In this document: positions 33,869 to 45,664 of the stretch, piece by piece | How positions within the stretch are numbered: position 1 is the stretch's first letter | Layout: every line of letters begins with the position of its first letter | Assembly (NCBI RefSeq): GCF_003344625.1 | Contig: NZ_QPKJ02000004.1 | Location: forward strand, 1 to 64,000 | DNA length: 64,000 nt | Reading direction: 5' to 3' | Source of the DNA: Solirubrobacter deserti | GTDB taxonomy: Bacteria; Actinomycetota; Thermoleophilia; Solirubrobacterales; Solirubrobacteraceae | Position numbers and translations under genes: made by a program | The notes under the pieces: model-generated | What the model was told of the DNA's origin: nothing | The model's input: the letters and a program-made list of their open reading frames with translations, nothing else | Databases searched by the model: none

Positions 33869-35536
33869 GTGACACTGGACCCCGTCACCGTCGGGATCGC
33901 CGCGGGCCGGCTGACGTCGATCCTGGACGAGCAGCAGGCGACGCTCGTGCGGACCGCCTTCAGCACGATCGTGCGCGAGTCCGAGGACCTCGCGTGTGGC
34001 GTGTTCGACCGCGCGGGCCGGATGCTCGGCCAGTCGCACAGCGGGACGCCGGGGCACATCAACGCCATGGCCACGGGCCTCGAGCACGTCGTCAACGCCT
34101 ACCCGGCCGACACGCTCGACCCCGGCGACGTGCTGATCACCAACGACCCGTGGATGACCGCGGGCCAGATCAACGACCTGACCGTCGTCACGCCCGTCTT
34201 CCGGGGCGAGCGGACGGTGGGCTTCTTCGCCTCCACCTGCCATGCGCCGGACATCGGCGGGCGGCTGCTCTCGGCGGAGGCGTCCGACGTCTTCGAGGAA
34301 GGGCTGCGGCTGCCGATCCTCAAGCTCGCCCGCGGCGGCGAGATGAACGAGGACCTGCTGGCGCTGATCCGCGCCAACGTGCGCACGCCGCGCGAGACCG
34401 TCGGCGACCTCTACGCGCAGATGGCCGCCAACGACGTCGGCGCCCGCTCGCTGCTGCGCTGCCTCGACGATCTGGGGCTGGAGGACCTCGAGGCGGTCGG
34501 CGCCGAGATCCGCCGGCGGTCCGAGGACGCGATGCGCGCGGCGATCGCCAAGCTCCCCGACGGGCGCTACGAGGCCACCGGGTACAGCGACGGGTTCGGC
34601 GAGCGGATCGTGCTGCAGCTCGCGGCGATCATCGACGGCGACGAGATCACGCTCGACTTCGCGGGCTCCTCGCCGCAGAGCGAGCACGGCATCAACGTCG
34701 TCCTCAACTACACCCACGCCTACGCGTCCTTCGCGCTCAAGGCGGCGGTCGCGCCGGGCGTCCCGCACAACGACGGCTCGTTCACGCCGGTGCACGTGAC
34801 CGCGCCGGAGGGGTCGATCCTCAACTGCCGCCCGCCCGCGCCGGTCGCCTCCCGGCACGCCGTCGGCCACTTCCTGCCGGGCGTCGTGCTGGCGGCGCTC
34901 GCGCCCGTGCTCGAGCGCCACGCCGCGGGCAGCTCCGACGCGCTCTGGATCACGGTCTGGAGCCCGTTCAACCTCACGCTGTTCCAGTCCGGGGGCGCCG
35001 GGGCGTGGAGCGGGCGCGACGGGCGCAACAGCAGCGGCTTCCCGTCCGCGGTGGCCTCGGTCCCGACCGAGGTGTTCGAGCTGTCGGCGCCGGTCGTGCA
35101 GCGGGAGCGCTCGCTGCGCACCGATTCGGGCGGCGCGGGCCGGTGGCGGGGCGGGCTCGGCCAGACGTCGATCATGAGCCTGCGCGAAGGCGACGCGTGG
35201 CGCGTGTCGGCGCTCGGGGACCGCACGACGGTCCCCGCGCCCGGTGCCGACGGCGGCCACGACGGCGCGGTCGGCGAGATCACCGTCGACGGCTCCGCGC
35301 TGCCGACCAAGCGCCTCACCTCGCTCGCGCCCGACGCGCACGTGCGCCTCGACCTGCCGGGCGGCGGCGGCGTGGGTGACCCGCGGGAGCGCGACCCGCA
35401 GGCCGTGCTGCGCGACGTCGTCGACGGCTACGTCAGCGTCGAGGCCGCCAAGACGCTCTACGGCGTCACCGTCCGGCAAACCCGTGAGGGCCGTGTGCTG
35501 GGGCCCGAGGACTTCGAGATCGAGGAGAACGCATGA
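33869..35536 (+). CDS. hyuB: Hydantoinase/oxoprolinase family, subunit B
   Basis: 555 residues, normal for HyuB. Family marks are the N-terminal LTSILDEQQATLVRTAFSTIVRESEDLACGVFD, TPGHINAMATGLEHV, DVLITNDPWMTAGQINDLTVVTPVF and the late SGGAGRWRGGLGQ. GTG 33869 is preceded by AAGGAG. It forms the active complex with HyuA. Its stop overlaps the SDR start (ATGA). Confidence 0.94.
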   Translation: MTLDPVTVGIAAGRLTSILDEQQATLVRTAFSTIVRESEDLACGVFDRAGRMLGQSHSGTPGHINAMATGLEHVVNAYPADTLDPGDVLITNDPWMTAGQINDLTVVTPVFRGERTVGFFASTCHAPDIGGRLLSAEASDVFEEGLRLPILKLARGGEMNEDLLALIRANVRTPRETVGDLYAQMAANDVGARSLLRCLDDLGLEDLEAVGAEIRRRSEDAMRAAIAKLPDGRYEATGYSDGFGERIVLQLAAIIDGDEITLDFAGSSPQSEHGINVVLNYTHAYASFALKAAVAPGVPHNDGSFTPVHVTAPEGSILNCRPPAPVASRHAVGHFLPGVVLAALAPVLERHAAGSSDALWITVWSPFNLTLFQSGGAGAWSGRDGRNSSGFPSAVASVPTEVFELSAPVVQRERSLRTDSGGAGRWRGGLGQTSIMSLREGDAWRVSALGDRTTVPAPGADGGHDGAVGEITVDGSALPTKRLTSLAPDAHVRLDLPGGGGVGDPRERDPQAVLRDVVDGYVSVEAAKTLYGVTVRQTREGRVLGPEDFEIEENA

Positions 35537-36327
35537 GCAAGTTGGCCGGCAAGGTCGCGGTGATCACCGGTTCGGGGCGTGCCATCGGCGCCGCGATCGC
35601 GATCCGCTACGCGCAGGAGGGCGCAAAGGTGGTCGTGGCCGACATCAACGGCGACAACGCGAGCTCGGTCGCGGAGCGCATCAAGGCCGAGGGCGGCGAG
35701 GCGATCGCGGTCACGATGGACGTCTCCGACCCCGCGCAGGTCGACGCGCTCGTCGCCACCGCGGTCGACACGTTCGGCGGCCTGCACGTGATGCTCAACA
35801 ACGCCGGGCGCGTGCGCGACGCCGTCAAGCACGTCTTCGAGGCCGACATCGAGTTCTTCGACTCGGTGATCGCCGCCAACCTGCGCGGCCACTACCTGTG
35901 CGCGGTCGCGGCCGCGCGCCACATGGCCCGCAACGGCGGCGGCGTGATCATCAACACCTCCTCGGGCGGCGCGACCCGCGCGCACCGCGGCATGACCGCC
36001 TACGACGCCTCCAAGGGCGGCATCGAGGCGCTCACCCGCGCGCTCGCGCTGGACCTGGCGCCGTACGGCATCCGCGTCTGCTGCCTCGTGCCCGGCTTCA
36101 TCGCCCCCGACGACGCGCCGCAGGAGGCGCTGGACCGCAGCGCCGCGACGGTCCCGCTCCAGCGCGCCGGGCGCTCGGAGGACATGGCCGGCCCCGCCGT
36201 CTTCCTCGCCTCCGACGACGCCGCCTACGTCACGGGCAGCAAGGTGGTCGTCGACGGCGGCGTGCTGTTCCAGCAGCGCTCGCCCGAGGTCGAGACCTTC
36301 CCCGTCGAGAACTTCCCGAAGGTCTGA
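35533..36327 (+). CDS. Short-chain dehydrogenase/reductase
   Basis: 264 residues. Classical SDR features: the cofactor-binding VAVITGSGRAIGAAIAIRYAQEG (TGxxxGxG-like), acidic DI after strand 2 (VVVADINGDN) suggesting NAD(H), NNAG, the catalytic Ser in INTSSGG and YDASKGG (Tyr/Lys). It oxidises or reduces an alcohol/ketone in the HyuAB pathway; the substrate is unknown. It starts within the hyuB stop. Confidence 0.93.
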   Translation: MSKLAGKVAVITGSGRAIGAAIAIRYAQEGAKVVVADINGDNASSVAERIKAEGGEAIAVTMDVSDPAQVDALVATAVDTFGGLHVMLNNAGRVRDAVKHVFEADIEFFDSVIAANLRGHYLCAVAAARHMARNGGGVIINTSSGGATRAHRGMTAYDASKGGIEALTRALALDLAPYGIRVCCLVPGFIAPDDAPQEALDRSAATVPLQRAGRSEDMAGPAVFLASDDAAYVTGSKVVVDGGVLFQQRSPEVETFPVENFPKV

Positions 36328-36331
36328 CGCC

Positions 36332-37495
36332 ATGGCCCGGCCTCGCGCTCCGCTGCCGTCCGGTGCCGACGTCGTCGTCGTGGGCGGCGGCGTGGTCGGC
36401 GCCAGCGCCGCGTTCCACCTCGCGGAGGCGGGCGCGGAGGTCGTGCTGCTCGAGCGCGACCAACTCGCGGGCGGGTCCACGTCGAAGGCCGCCGGCGGGC
36501 TGCGCGCGCAGTTCTCCGACGCGCTCAACATCCAGATCGCCAAGCGCAGCCTGGAGGCGTGCAAGGCGTTCGGGGAGCGGCCGGGCTGGGAGATCGACTT
36601 CGAGGAGATCGGCTACCTGTTCGTGCTCACCACCGAGGCCGAGGTGGAGGCGTTCGGGCGCAGTGTGGCGCTGCAGAACGAGCTCGGCGTGCCGTCCCGG
36701 ATCGTCGGCCCGGAGGAGGCGCTGGAGCTCTGCCCGCTGCTCACCGGACAGGACATCCTGGCCGCCAGCTACTGCCCGACCGACGCCCACGCCACGCCCG
36801 AGGCGGTCGTGCAGGGCTACGCGTTCGGCGCGCGCGAGCACGGCGCGCACCTCGCCGTCGCCACGCCGGTCGAGGGCATCGACGTGGTCGACGGGACGAT
36901 CACGGGCGTGCGCACGCCGCACGGGAACGTCACCACCGGCACCGTGATCTGCGCGGCCGGGGCCTGGTCGCGCGCGTGCGGCGCGTTGGCCGGGGTGCAC
37001 CTCGACGTCACCCCCTTGCGCCGCCAGGTGCTGTTCACCGCCCCGCTGCCCGACCTGCCGGCCAAACTCCCGCTGACGATCGACTTCGCGTCCGGCTTCT
37101 ACTTCCACCGCGAGGGTCGCGGGCTGCTGATGGGGATGGGCGATCCGGACGAGCTGCCGGGCTTCTCGACCGAGCGCACCGACGACTGGATCCCGGCGCT
37201 GCTGGAAGTCGCCGAGCGGCGCGTGCCGGCGATCGTCTCCGCGCCGATCCAGGGCGGCTGGGCCGGGCTCTACGACATGAGCCCGGACCACAACGCGATG
37301 ATCGGCGAGGCCGAGGACGTCTCGCGCTTCCTGTACGCGACCGGGTTCTCCGGCCACGGGTTCCTGCAAGGGCCCGCGACGGGCGAGATCCTGCGCGACC
37401 TCGTGCTCGGGCGCGAGCCGTTCGTGGACGTCGCGCCGCTGAGCGCCAAGCGCTTCGAGCGCGGCGAGCTCGCGCCGGAGCTGCACATCGTCTGA
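36332..37495 (+). CDS. FAD-dependent oxidoreductase (sarcosine oxidase beta/DAO family)
   Basis: 387 residues. The Rossmann motif DVVVVGGGVVGASAAFHLAEAGAEVVLLERDQLAGGSTSKAAGGLRAQF and C-terminal YDMSPDHNAMIGE...GFSGHGFLQGPATGEILRDLVLG define the DAO superfamily, close in layout to the sarcosine oxidase beta subunit and DadA. It oxidises a secondary amine or amino acid. Beside a hydantoinase this recalls N-methylhydantoin to sarcosine degradation, but the N-carbamoylsarcosine amidohydrolase that path needs is not seen here. Confidence 0.9.
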   Translation: MARPRAPLPSGADVVVVGGGVVGASAAFHLAEAGAEVVLLERDQLAGGSTSKAAGGLRAQFSDALNIQIAKRSLEACKAFGERPGWEIDFEEIGYLFVLTTEAEVEAFGRSVALQNELGVPSRIVGPEEALELCPLLTGQDILAASYCPTDAHATPEAVVQGYAFGAREHGAHLAVATPVEGIDVVDGTITGVRTPHGNVTTGTVICAAGAWSRACGALAGVHLDVTPLRRQVLFTAPLPDLPAKLPLTIDFASGFYFHREGRGLLMGMGDPDELPGFSTERTDDWIPALLEVAERRVPAIVSAPIQGGWAGLYDMSPDHNAMIGEAEDVSRFLYATGFSGHGFLQGPATGEILRDLVLGREPFVDVAPLSAKRFERGELAPELHIV

Positions 37496-37508
37496 GCCAC
37501 CGGTGCGC

Positions 37509-38012
37509 CTACGAGGCGTGCCTGCGGCGGCGCGGTGCGGCCGAGCGGGGCGGGATCGCGCGCATGTGGTCGCGCACCGGCTCCAGCAGCGCGGCGAGCG
37601 CCTTGACGTCGGCGCCCGAGAGCGGCTCGAACAGCAGCTGCTGGACGATCTCGATGTGGCCGGGGAACACCCGCGCGAGCCGCTCGCGGCCGGCGTCGGT
37701 GATGGTGACCGTGGTGCCGCGCTCGTCGTCTTCGGCCTGTGCGCGGGTGACCAGGCCCGCCTTCTCGAGCAGGCCGGCCTGGTAGGTCAGCGCGCTGCGG
37801 CTGTAGACGACGCCGTCGGCGAGGTCGGTCATGCGGTGGCTGCCCGTGGGCGCGTCGCCGAGACGGGCCAGCAGCTGGAACTGGACGTAGCTGAGGTCGC
37901 CGGCCTCGCGCAGCTGCTGCTCGACGGCGTGGCGCAGCAGGCTCGTCACCTCGATCAGCGCGAAGTAGGCGCCGAGCTGGACGGGGTCGAGGGACGGTGG
38001 CGGATCGGGCAT
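37509..38012 (-). CDS. MarR-family regulator of the adjacent oxidoreductase
   Basis: 167 residues with a MarR winged helix (LSYVQFQLLARLGDAP...RMTDLADGVVYSRSALTYQAGLLEKAGLVTRAQAEDDERGTTVTITDAG). It is divergent from the quinone oxidoreductase gene, with two identical 18-bp palindromes in the shared region, so it very likely represses both genes. MarR proteins of this kind often respond to phenolic or electrophilic compounds. Confidence 0.92.
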   Translation of the reverse strand: MPDPPPSLDPVQLGAYFALIEVTSLLRHAVEQQLREAGDLSYVQFQLLARLGDAPTGSHRMTDLADGVVYSRSALTYQAGLLEKAGLVTRAQAEDDERGTTVTITDAGRERLARVFPGHIEIVQQLLFEPLSGADVKALAALLEPVRDHMRAIPPRSAAPRRRRHAS

Positions 38013-38027
38013 GCCCAGAAGTCTACT

Positions 38028-38083
38028 TGCTTCAAATTCGAAGCAGTGCTACGGTGGTCGACAGATGCTTCAAATTCGAAGCA
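38028..38083. promoter_or_regulatory. Two identical 18-bp palindromic operators (MarR type)
   Basis: TGCTTCAAATTCGAAGCA occurs at 38028-38045 and again at 38066-38083, start-to-start spacing 38 bp. Each is an inverted repeat with TGCTTC/GAAGCA arms. They fill the promoter region between the MarR gene and the oxidoreductase. Confidence 0.9.
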
Positions 38084-38111
38084 CACACCGAACACAGAAG
38101 CGAGGCGCGAC

Positions 38112-39053
38112 ATGAAGGCAGTGCGATTCCACGAGTACGGCGACGCCGATGTCCTCCGTTACGAGGACGTCGAGCAGCCGGTCCCCGGCGCCGGCGAGGT
38201 GCGGATCCGCGTCGCGGGCACGTCGTTCAACGGCGTCGACGCGAACATCCGCGCCGGCAACATGCGCGGCCCGATCCCGGTGGAGCTGCCGCACACGCCG
38301 GGCATCGACGTCGCCGGCACGGTCGACGCGGTCGGCGAGGGCGTGACCCAGGTCAAGGTCGGCGACGACGTCGTCGGCTTCCTGCCGATGAACGCGCCGG
38401 GCGCGTCGGCCGAGTACGTCCTGGCGCCGGCCGAGATCCTGGCGCCGGCGCCGGCGAGCCTCCCGCTGGCCGACGCGGCGGCGCTGCCGGTGGTCGGCCT
38501 CACGGCGTGGCAGGCGCTGTTCGAGCACGGCGGGCTCACCTCCGGGCAGCGCGTGCTCATCAACGGCGCCGGCGGTGCGGTCGGCGGCTACGCCGTGCAG
38601 CTGGCCAAGCGGGGCGGCGCGCACGTGATCGCCACGGCCAGCGCGCGCAGCCGGGACCGGGTCACGGCGGCGCGCGCCGACGAGGTGATCGACCACACCG
38701 GCACGGACGTGACCGCGGCGGTGACCGAGCCGGTCGACGTCCTGCTCAACCTGGCGCCGATCGACCCGGAGCAGTTCGCCGCGCTGGCCGGCCGAGTCCG
38801 CGACGGCGGCGTCGTCGTCAGCACGACGGTCTGGATGCGGGCGCCCGCCGACGAGGCCCGCGGTGTGCGCGGCGTCGACGTCTTCGTCCGCAGCGACGCC
38901 GCGCTGCTCGCCCGCCTGGTCGAGCTGATCGACGGCGGCGAGCTGCGGGTCGAGGTCGCCCAGCGGGTGCCGCTGGCCGAGCTGCCCGCGCTGCACGCGC
39001 AGGCGGCCGCGGGCGAGCTGCCCAGCGGCAAGGTCGTCGTCCAGGTGAGCTAG
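38112..39053 (+). CDS. NADPH:quinone oxidoreductase-like (zinc-independent MDR) protein
   Basis: 313 residues of the medium-chain dehydrogenase/reductase family, quinone oxidoreductase branch. MKAVRFHEYGDADVLRYEDVEQP start, PHTPGIDVAGTVDAVGEGV, and the nucleotide-binding GQRVLINGAGGAVGGYAVQLAKRGGA are present; no structural zinc Cys cluster is seen. It probably reduces quinones or enals when its divergent MarR regulator is released. The stop TAG shares CTAG (39050-39053) with the convergent terC stop. Confidence 0.92.
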   Translation: MKAVRFHEYGDADVLRYEDVEQPVPGAGEVRIRVAGTSFNGVDANIRAGNMRGPIPVELPHTPGIDVAGTVDAVGEGVTQVKVGDDVVGFLPMNAPGASAEYVLAPAEILAPAPASLPLADAAALPVVGLTAWQALFEHGGLTSGQRVLINGAGGAVGGYAVQLAKRGGAHVIATASARSRDRVTAARADEVIDHTGTDVTAAVTEPVDVLLNLAPIDPEQFAALAGRVRDGGVVVSTTVWMRAPADEARGVRGVDVFVRSDAALLARLVELIDGGELRVEVAQRVPLAELPALHAQAAAGELPSGKVVVQVS

Positions 39054-40246
39054 GCGGCCATGGCGTTCTGCTCGGCGTGCTCGGCGTGGGCACGCCGCAG
39101 CAGACCCATCAGCTCCTGCTCCTCACGGATGCGCTTGCGGTACTTCTCGGGCAGCGCCTTGAGCTCGTTCTCCTCGGCGCACAGCGCGGCGAAGATCCGC
39201 TCGCGGTGCGCGTGGTCGGTCTCGATCTCGATGTACTCCTTGGCGTGGCGGCGGGCGGCGGCGATCGTGTTCTGCGCCCGCCCCCACGGACTCAGCAGCG
39301 ACGCGATCACGGTGATGACCAGCACGCCGAGGATCACGGTGAGCGAGAGCCCGGTGCTGATCTCGGTGACGTCGACGTGCTCGCCGTTGTTGATGAACGG
39401 CACGTTGTTCTCGTGCAGGGCGTGCAGGATGAGCTTGACGCCGATGAAGCCGAGGATCGCAGCGAGGCCATAGCCGAGGTAGACCAGGCGGTCGAGCAGG
39501 CCGTCGATCAGGAAGTACAGCTGGCGCAGGCCCAGCAGCGAGAAGGCGGTCGCGGTGAACACGATGAACGTGTTCTGCGTGAGGCCGAAGATCGCCGGGA
39601 TCGAGTCCAGCGCGAACAGGATGTCGGTGCCGCCGATCGCGACCATGACCAGCAGCATCGGGGTCAGCACGCGCTTGCCGTTCTCGACCGTGAACAGCTT
39701 GTCGCCGTCGAACTCCTTGGTGGTCGGGAACAGGCGGCGGGCGAGCCGGACGACGATGTTCTCGCCCGAGTGGCTGTCCGAGCCGCTCGGGCGCAGCATG
39801 TTGCCCGCGGTGATGAGCAGGATCAGCCCGAACAGGTAGAAGACCCAGGCGAACGAGTTCAGCAGCGCGGCGCCGAGGAAGATGAACCCGGTGCGCGCGA
39901 TCAGCGAGAACACGATGCCGAACAGCAGGACCTTCTGCTGGTCCGCGCGGGGCACCGCGAAGCTCGACATGATGATCAGGAAGACGAACAGGTTGTCGAC
40001 CGAGAGCGCCTTCTCGGTCACGTAGCCCGCGAAGTACTCGGTGCCCATGGTCGTGTCGCCGAGGACCATCACGCCGACGCCGAACAGCAGCGCGATCCCG
40101 ATGTAGAGGGCCGACCAGGTGCCGGCCTCCCGCAGCGTTGGCACGTGCGCCTTGCGCACGTGGAAGATGAAGTCGAACGCGAGCAGGCCGGCGATGCCGA
40201 CCAGGGTCAGGGCCCAGACGAGAGGAGAGACGTCCACGGTCGGCAT
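39050..40246 (-). CDS. TerC-family integral membrane protein
   Basis: 398 residues with about nine membrane segments. TerC marks are FAGYVTEKALSVDNLFVFLIIMSSFAVP with its acidic metal-site residues and IGGTDILFALDSIPAIFGLTQ. Family members (Alx, MeeY/TerC) export Mn2+ and support metalation of secreted proteins. The charged C-terminal tail (HAHRERIFAALCAEENELKALPEKYRKRI) is cytoplasmic. No yybP-ykoY Mn riboswitch is seen upstream. The stop overlaps the convergent gene by 4 bp. Confidence 0.92.
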   Translation of the reverse strand: MPTVDVSPLVWALTLVGIAGLLAFDFIFHVRKAHVPTLREAGTWSALYIGIALLFGVGVMVLGDTTMGTEYFAGYVTEKALSVDNLFVFLIIMSSFAVPRADQQKVLLFGIVFSLIARTGFIFLGAALLNSFAWVFYLFGLILLITAGNMLRPSGSDSHSGENIVVRLARRLFPTTKEFDGDKLFTVENGKRVLTPMLLVMVAIGGTDILFALDSIPAIFGLTQNTFIVFTATAFSLLGLRQLYFLIDGLLDRLVYLGYGLAAILGFIGVKLILHALHENNVPFINNGEHVDVTEISTGLSLTVILGVLVITVIASLLSPWGRAQNTIAAARRHAKEYIEIETDHAHRERIFAALCAEENELKALPEKYRKRIREEQELMGLLRRAHAEHAEQNAMAA

Positions 40247-40282
40247 GCTCGCAGTTCCGCGCCGCGAGGCCGACCGTGGGGT

Positions 40283-40627
40283 CTACACGCTGCCCGTCCA
40301 GTCGAAGAGATCGCGCGGCACGCCGGTCAACGCGAGCAGACGGGTCACAGCGGGCGACCCGTCGACGAGCACCATTGTCCAGCCCTCGGCCCGCGCGGCG
40401 CGGGACGTGCGGACCAGCCAGGCGAGTCCCGTCGACCCGATGACCTCGACCCGGTGCAGGTCGAGGACGATCTCCATCCAGGAGACGCCGCGCAGCTCGC
40501 GGACGGCCGCGTCGAGATCGTCGATCGTGGCGACGTCGATCTCGCCGCCCACCGTGACGACGACACGGCTGCGGTCGGGCCGGACGCTCAGCGCGAGCGA
40601 CGGCCGACGTAGGGTGGAGGACAACAC
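40283..40627 (-). CDS. STAS-domain anti-anti-sigma factor-like protein
   Basis: 114 residues, a single STAS fold (VVVTVGGEIDVATIDDLDAAVREL, then VLDLHRVEVIGSTGLAWLV). The Ser in VIGSTGLAWL is at the position phosphorylated by RsbW/SpoIIAB-type kinases in anti-sigma antagonists. No anti-sigma kinase or sigma gene is adjacent, so its partner is encoded elsewhere. The 203 bp upstream (40628-40830), shared with the divergent 40831 gene, holds no recognisable gene. Confidence 0.85.
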   Translation of the reverse strand: MLSSTLRRPSLALSVRPDRSRVVVTVGGEIDVATIDDLDAAVRELRGVSWMEIVLDLHRVEVIGSTGLAWLVRTSRAARAEGWTMVLVDGSPAVTRLLALTGVPRDLFDWTGSV

Positions 40628-40830
40628 GGCTCCCTTCTCTCGGACAGGACGTTCGGGAGCGACTGCAAGGCCAAGGGAACCGCTCGAGGTACAGCGTAGG
40701 GTGGGCGCGCGCTCGCGCCGGAACGATGATCAGCGCGCTGACCGTGACGACGCGCGGGTCGGCCGTCCGCCTGCGCGCCCACCGCGGCCGACGCGTTCGA
40801 CCGCGAGTCCGTCCGCGTAGGGTGAAGCGA

Positions 40831-43379
<2,549 letters not shown>

Positions 43380-43391
<12 letters not shown>

Positions 43392-44570
43392 GCGCCGCCG
43401 GGTGCCCGCGAGCGTGATCGCGCACGCCACCGCGGCGAGCACGCCGTAGCCGAGCGCGACGTGGAACAGGCTCGCGCTGCGTGACAATTGGCCCGCGACG
43501 AAGTTCGGCAGCGCCGCGCCCGAGTAGGAGATGAGGTAGATCGCCGACAGCAGGCCGGCGCGCTCGGCGGCGGTCGCCCGGCTGAGCAGCGCGCGCATCG
43601 ACGCGGCGAAGGCGGCGCCCTGCGCGATGCCGGCGACCGCGCTCGCGACCAGGAACCCGGCCACCGCGCCGGCGCTGAGCGAGGCGAGCGCGCCGATCAC
43701 CGCCAGCACGAACACGACCATCCCGGCGCGCTGGCTCGTCTCCGGCAGCGCGCGGCCGGCGCAGGCGGCGCCCACCGCGGCCGGCGCGTTGAAGGACGCG
43801 AACACCGCGGCGGCGACGAACGGGCTGGCGGTGCCCAGCTCGTCCGCGGTCACCGACGGGCCGAACGCCTGGTAGAAGCCGCCGAAGGCCCAGGTCGCAA
43901 CGAAGATCGAGCACGCGACGGGCAGCAGCGGGCGCGCGCGGGACGGGACGGCCACGCGCGGGCGCAGGGAGGCGAGCAGCCCCGGCACGCGGGCCACGGT
44001 CTCCCGGCTCGCGACGATGAGCACCGCGCACACGGCGAGGGCGACGACGAGCAGCTCGTAGACGAGCGTGCGCGGTGCCGGGCCGTACTCCGCCAATGCG
44101 CCGGAGCCGAGGGCGCCGATGGTCAGGCCGGCCATCGGCGAAGCGGTGGTTACCACGCTGCCCAGCCAGCCGGGGGACCGCGGTGCGCTGTCGACCACGA
44201 AGGCCGCGATCGCGCTCGAGGCCAGCCCGCAACCGAACCCCTGCAGCGCGCGGCCCGCGATCAGCGGCAGGACGCTGTGGACGTCGGTCAGCACGAGCGT
44301 CCCGGCCGCCGCCAGCGCGAGCGCGACCAGCGCGGCCGGGCGGCGTCCCACGTGGTCGGACACGCGCCCGAACACCAGCAGCGCGACGATCACGGCGAGA
44401 AAGTACGCGACCGCGGTCATCGCCAGGTCGGCGTGCGTCAGGCCGTCCGCGCGCCGGTAGTACTCATACAGCGGGATCGCCGCCGCCGACGCGGCGAACA
44501 CGACCACCAGCGACGCGGCCGCGCCGGCGAACCCGACGCGCGCACGCACCCCGTCCAGACGAGCTCCCAC
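43380..44570 (-). CDS. MFS transporter
   Basis: About 396 residues with twelve membrane segments. MFS marks are ALLVFGRVSDHVGRRPAALVAL (motif A, loop 2-3) and the repeated-half counterpart near FASFNAPAAVGAACAGRALPE. The GTG 44570 start has GGAGG only 2 nt away; GTG 44550 is an alternative. The substrate is unknown; drug/metabolite efflux is the usual role. It converges on and overlaps the TetR gene. The 178-bp gap to the DeoR gene holds no intact gene. Confidence 0.88.
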
Positions 44571-44748
44571 CGCCTCCAGGCTACGGCGACGGGAGTTCCG
44601 CGAGCGTCTGGCGCAGGTGGCCGGCCAGGTCGCCCGACCGCCCAGACCTGACGAGCTCTTATACGACGCGCCCGAAGGATGGGGGTTCCTCTGATGCGAA
44701 CCCGCCCCGCGCTCGTGTAGATCTCTCTGCGGTCGATGAGGAGGGCGC

Positions 44749-45597
44749 GTGGGTGAGACGAACGGGCGGCTGCGCTCAGCCGCCGTGACGGCCACGGCCC
44801 TCGCGGGCGGCGGCCGGTCGCCGCTGCTCTCGGAGGAGCGGCGGCGGCTGATCGCGGAGCAGCTGCAGGCGGCGGGCGCAGTGACGATCACCGAGGTGCA
44901 GGCGCGCTTCGGGGTGTCGCCGATGACGGCACGGCGGGACCTGACGGTCCTGGCGGAGCGCGGCGTCGCGCGGCGCACGCACGGCGGCGCGGTGCTGCCG
45001 TCGCTCGCGGCGACCGAGAACTCGTTCGCGCAGCGGCTGCGCGACGCGCCGGAAGCCAAGACGCGGCTGGCGGAGGCGGCGTTCGCGCTGCTCACGCCGG
45101 GCGAGACGGTGTTCCTGGACGCGTCCTCGACCACGTACTTCCTCGCGCGGCTGATCGCCCAGCGGGCGCTGCCGCTGCGGGTGATCACCAACAGCCTGCC
45201 CGTGCTGCAGGAGCTGTCCGGGGCCGAGCAGGCCGAGGTGATCGCGATCGGCGGCACGTTCCGACGCCTGACGTGCTCCTACGTCGGGCCGGCGGCGGTC
45301 CGGGCGGCGCGCGACCACTTCGCCGACCGGCTGCTCATGAGCATCACCGGCATCACGGCGACCGGGGTGATGACCGACGCCGACGTGCTCGAGGCCGAGA
45401 TCAAGCGAACGATGCTGGCCCAGGCCGAGCAGTCCGTGCTCCTGCTCGACGACTCCAAGCTCAGCGCGCGCGGGCGCCAGGCCGTGGCGCCGGTGGCGCG
45501 CGTCTCGCTCGTGCTCGTGGACGGGCTCGCGCGCACGGACGCGGCGCGGCTGAGCGACCTCGGCGCGCTCGTGCTGGGGACGCGTCAGTCGCTGTGA
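44749..45597 (+). CDS. DeoR-family transcriptional regulator
   Basis: 282 residues from GTG 44749, preceded by GAGGAGG. DeoR helix-turn-helix (SEERRRLIAEQLQAAGAVTITEVQARFGVSPMTARRDLTVLAERGVARRTHGGAV) and the DeoRC sugar-phosphate sensor domain (FLDASSTTYFLARLI, VITNSLPVLQEL, DDSKLSARG). Regulators of this class normally sit by sugar or polyol genes; none is adjacent here, so its targets lie elsewhere. The first 25 residues before the HTH are an Ala/Gly-rich extension. Confidence 0.92.
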   Translation: MGETNGRLRSAAVTATALAGGGRSPLLSEERRRLIAEQLQAAGAVTITEVQARFGVSPMTARRDLTVLAERGVARRTHGGAVLPSLAATENSFAQRLRDAPEAKTRLAEAAFALLTPGETVFLDASSTTYFLARLIAQRALPLRVITNSLPVLQELSGAEQAEVIAIGGTFRRLTCSYVGPAAVRAARDHFADRLLMSITGITATGVMTDADVLEAEIKRTMLAQAEQSVLLLDDSKLSARGRQAVAPVARVSLVLVDGLARTDAARLSDLGALVLGTRQSL

Positions 45598-45664
45598 ACA
45601 CGCTTGCCGCGTGCGGTTCGTCAACCGTCGCAAGGCGGAGCCGGACGGGGAGCGGCGGCGCTCG

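Noticed and set aside
33789..33872. 27-codon ORF between hyuA and hyuB
   Set aside because: Arg/Ala-rich sequence over inverted repeats, no homology visible; more likely a structured spacer.
31234..34095. A 953-codon minus-strand open frame opposite the FadR-type gene and hyuA
   Set aside because: Antisense shadow of well-supported plus-strand genes; low-complexity composition and no domain.
40247..40282. Mn2+ (yybP-ykoY) riboswitch before the TerC gene
   Set aside because: Only 36 bp separate it from the STAS gene and no aptamer blocks are present.
44583..44660. Short minus-strand frame (DLAGHLRQTLAELPSP) ending before the DeoR gene
   Set aside because: Could be a C-terminal gene remnant, but only about 24 codons are open and nothing supports it further.
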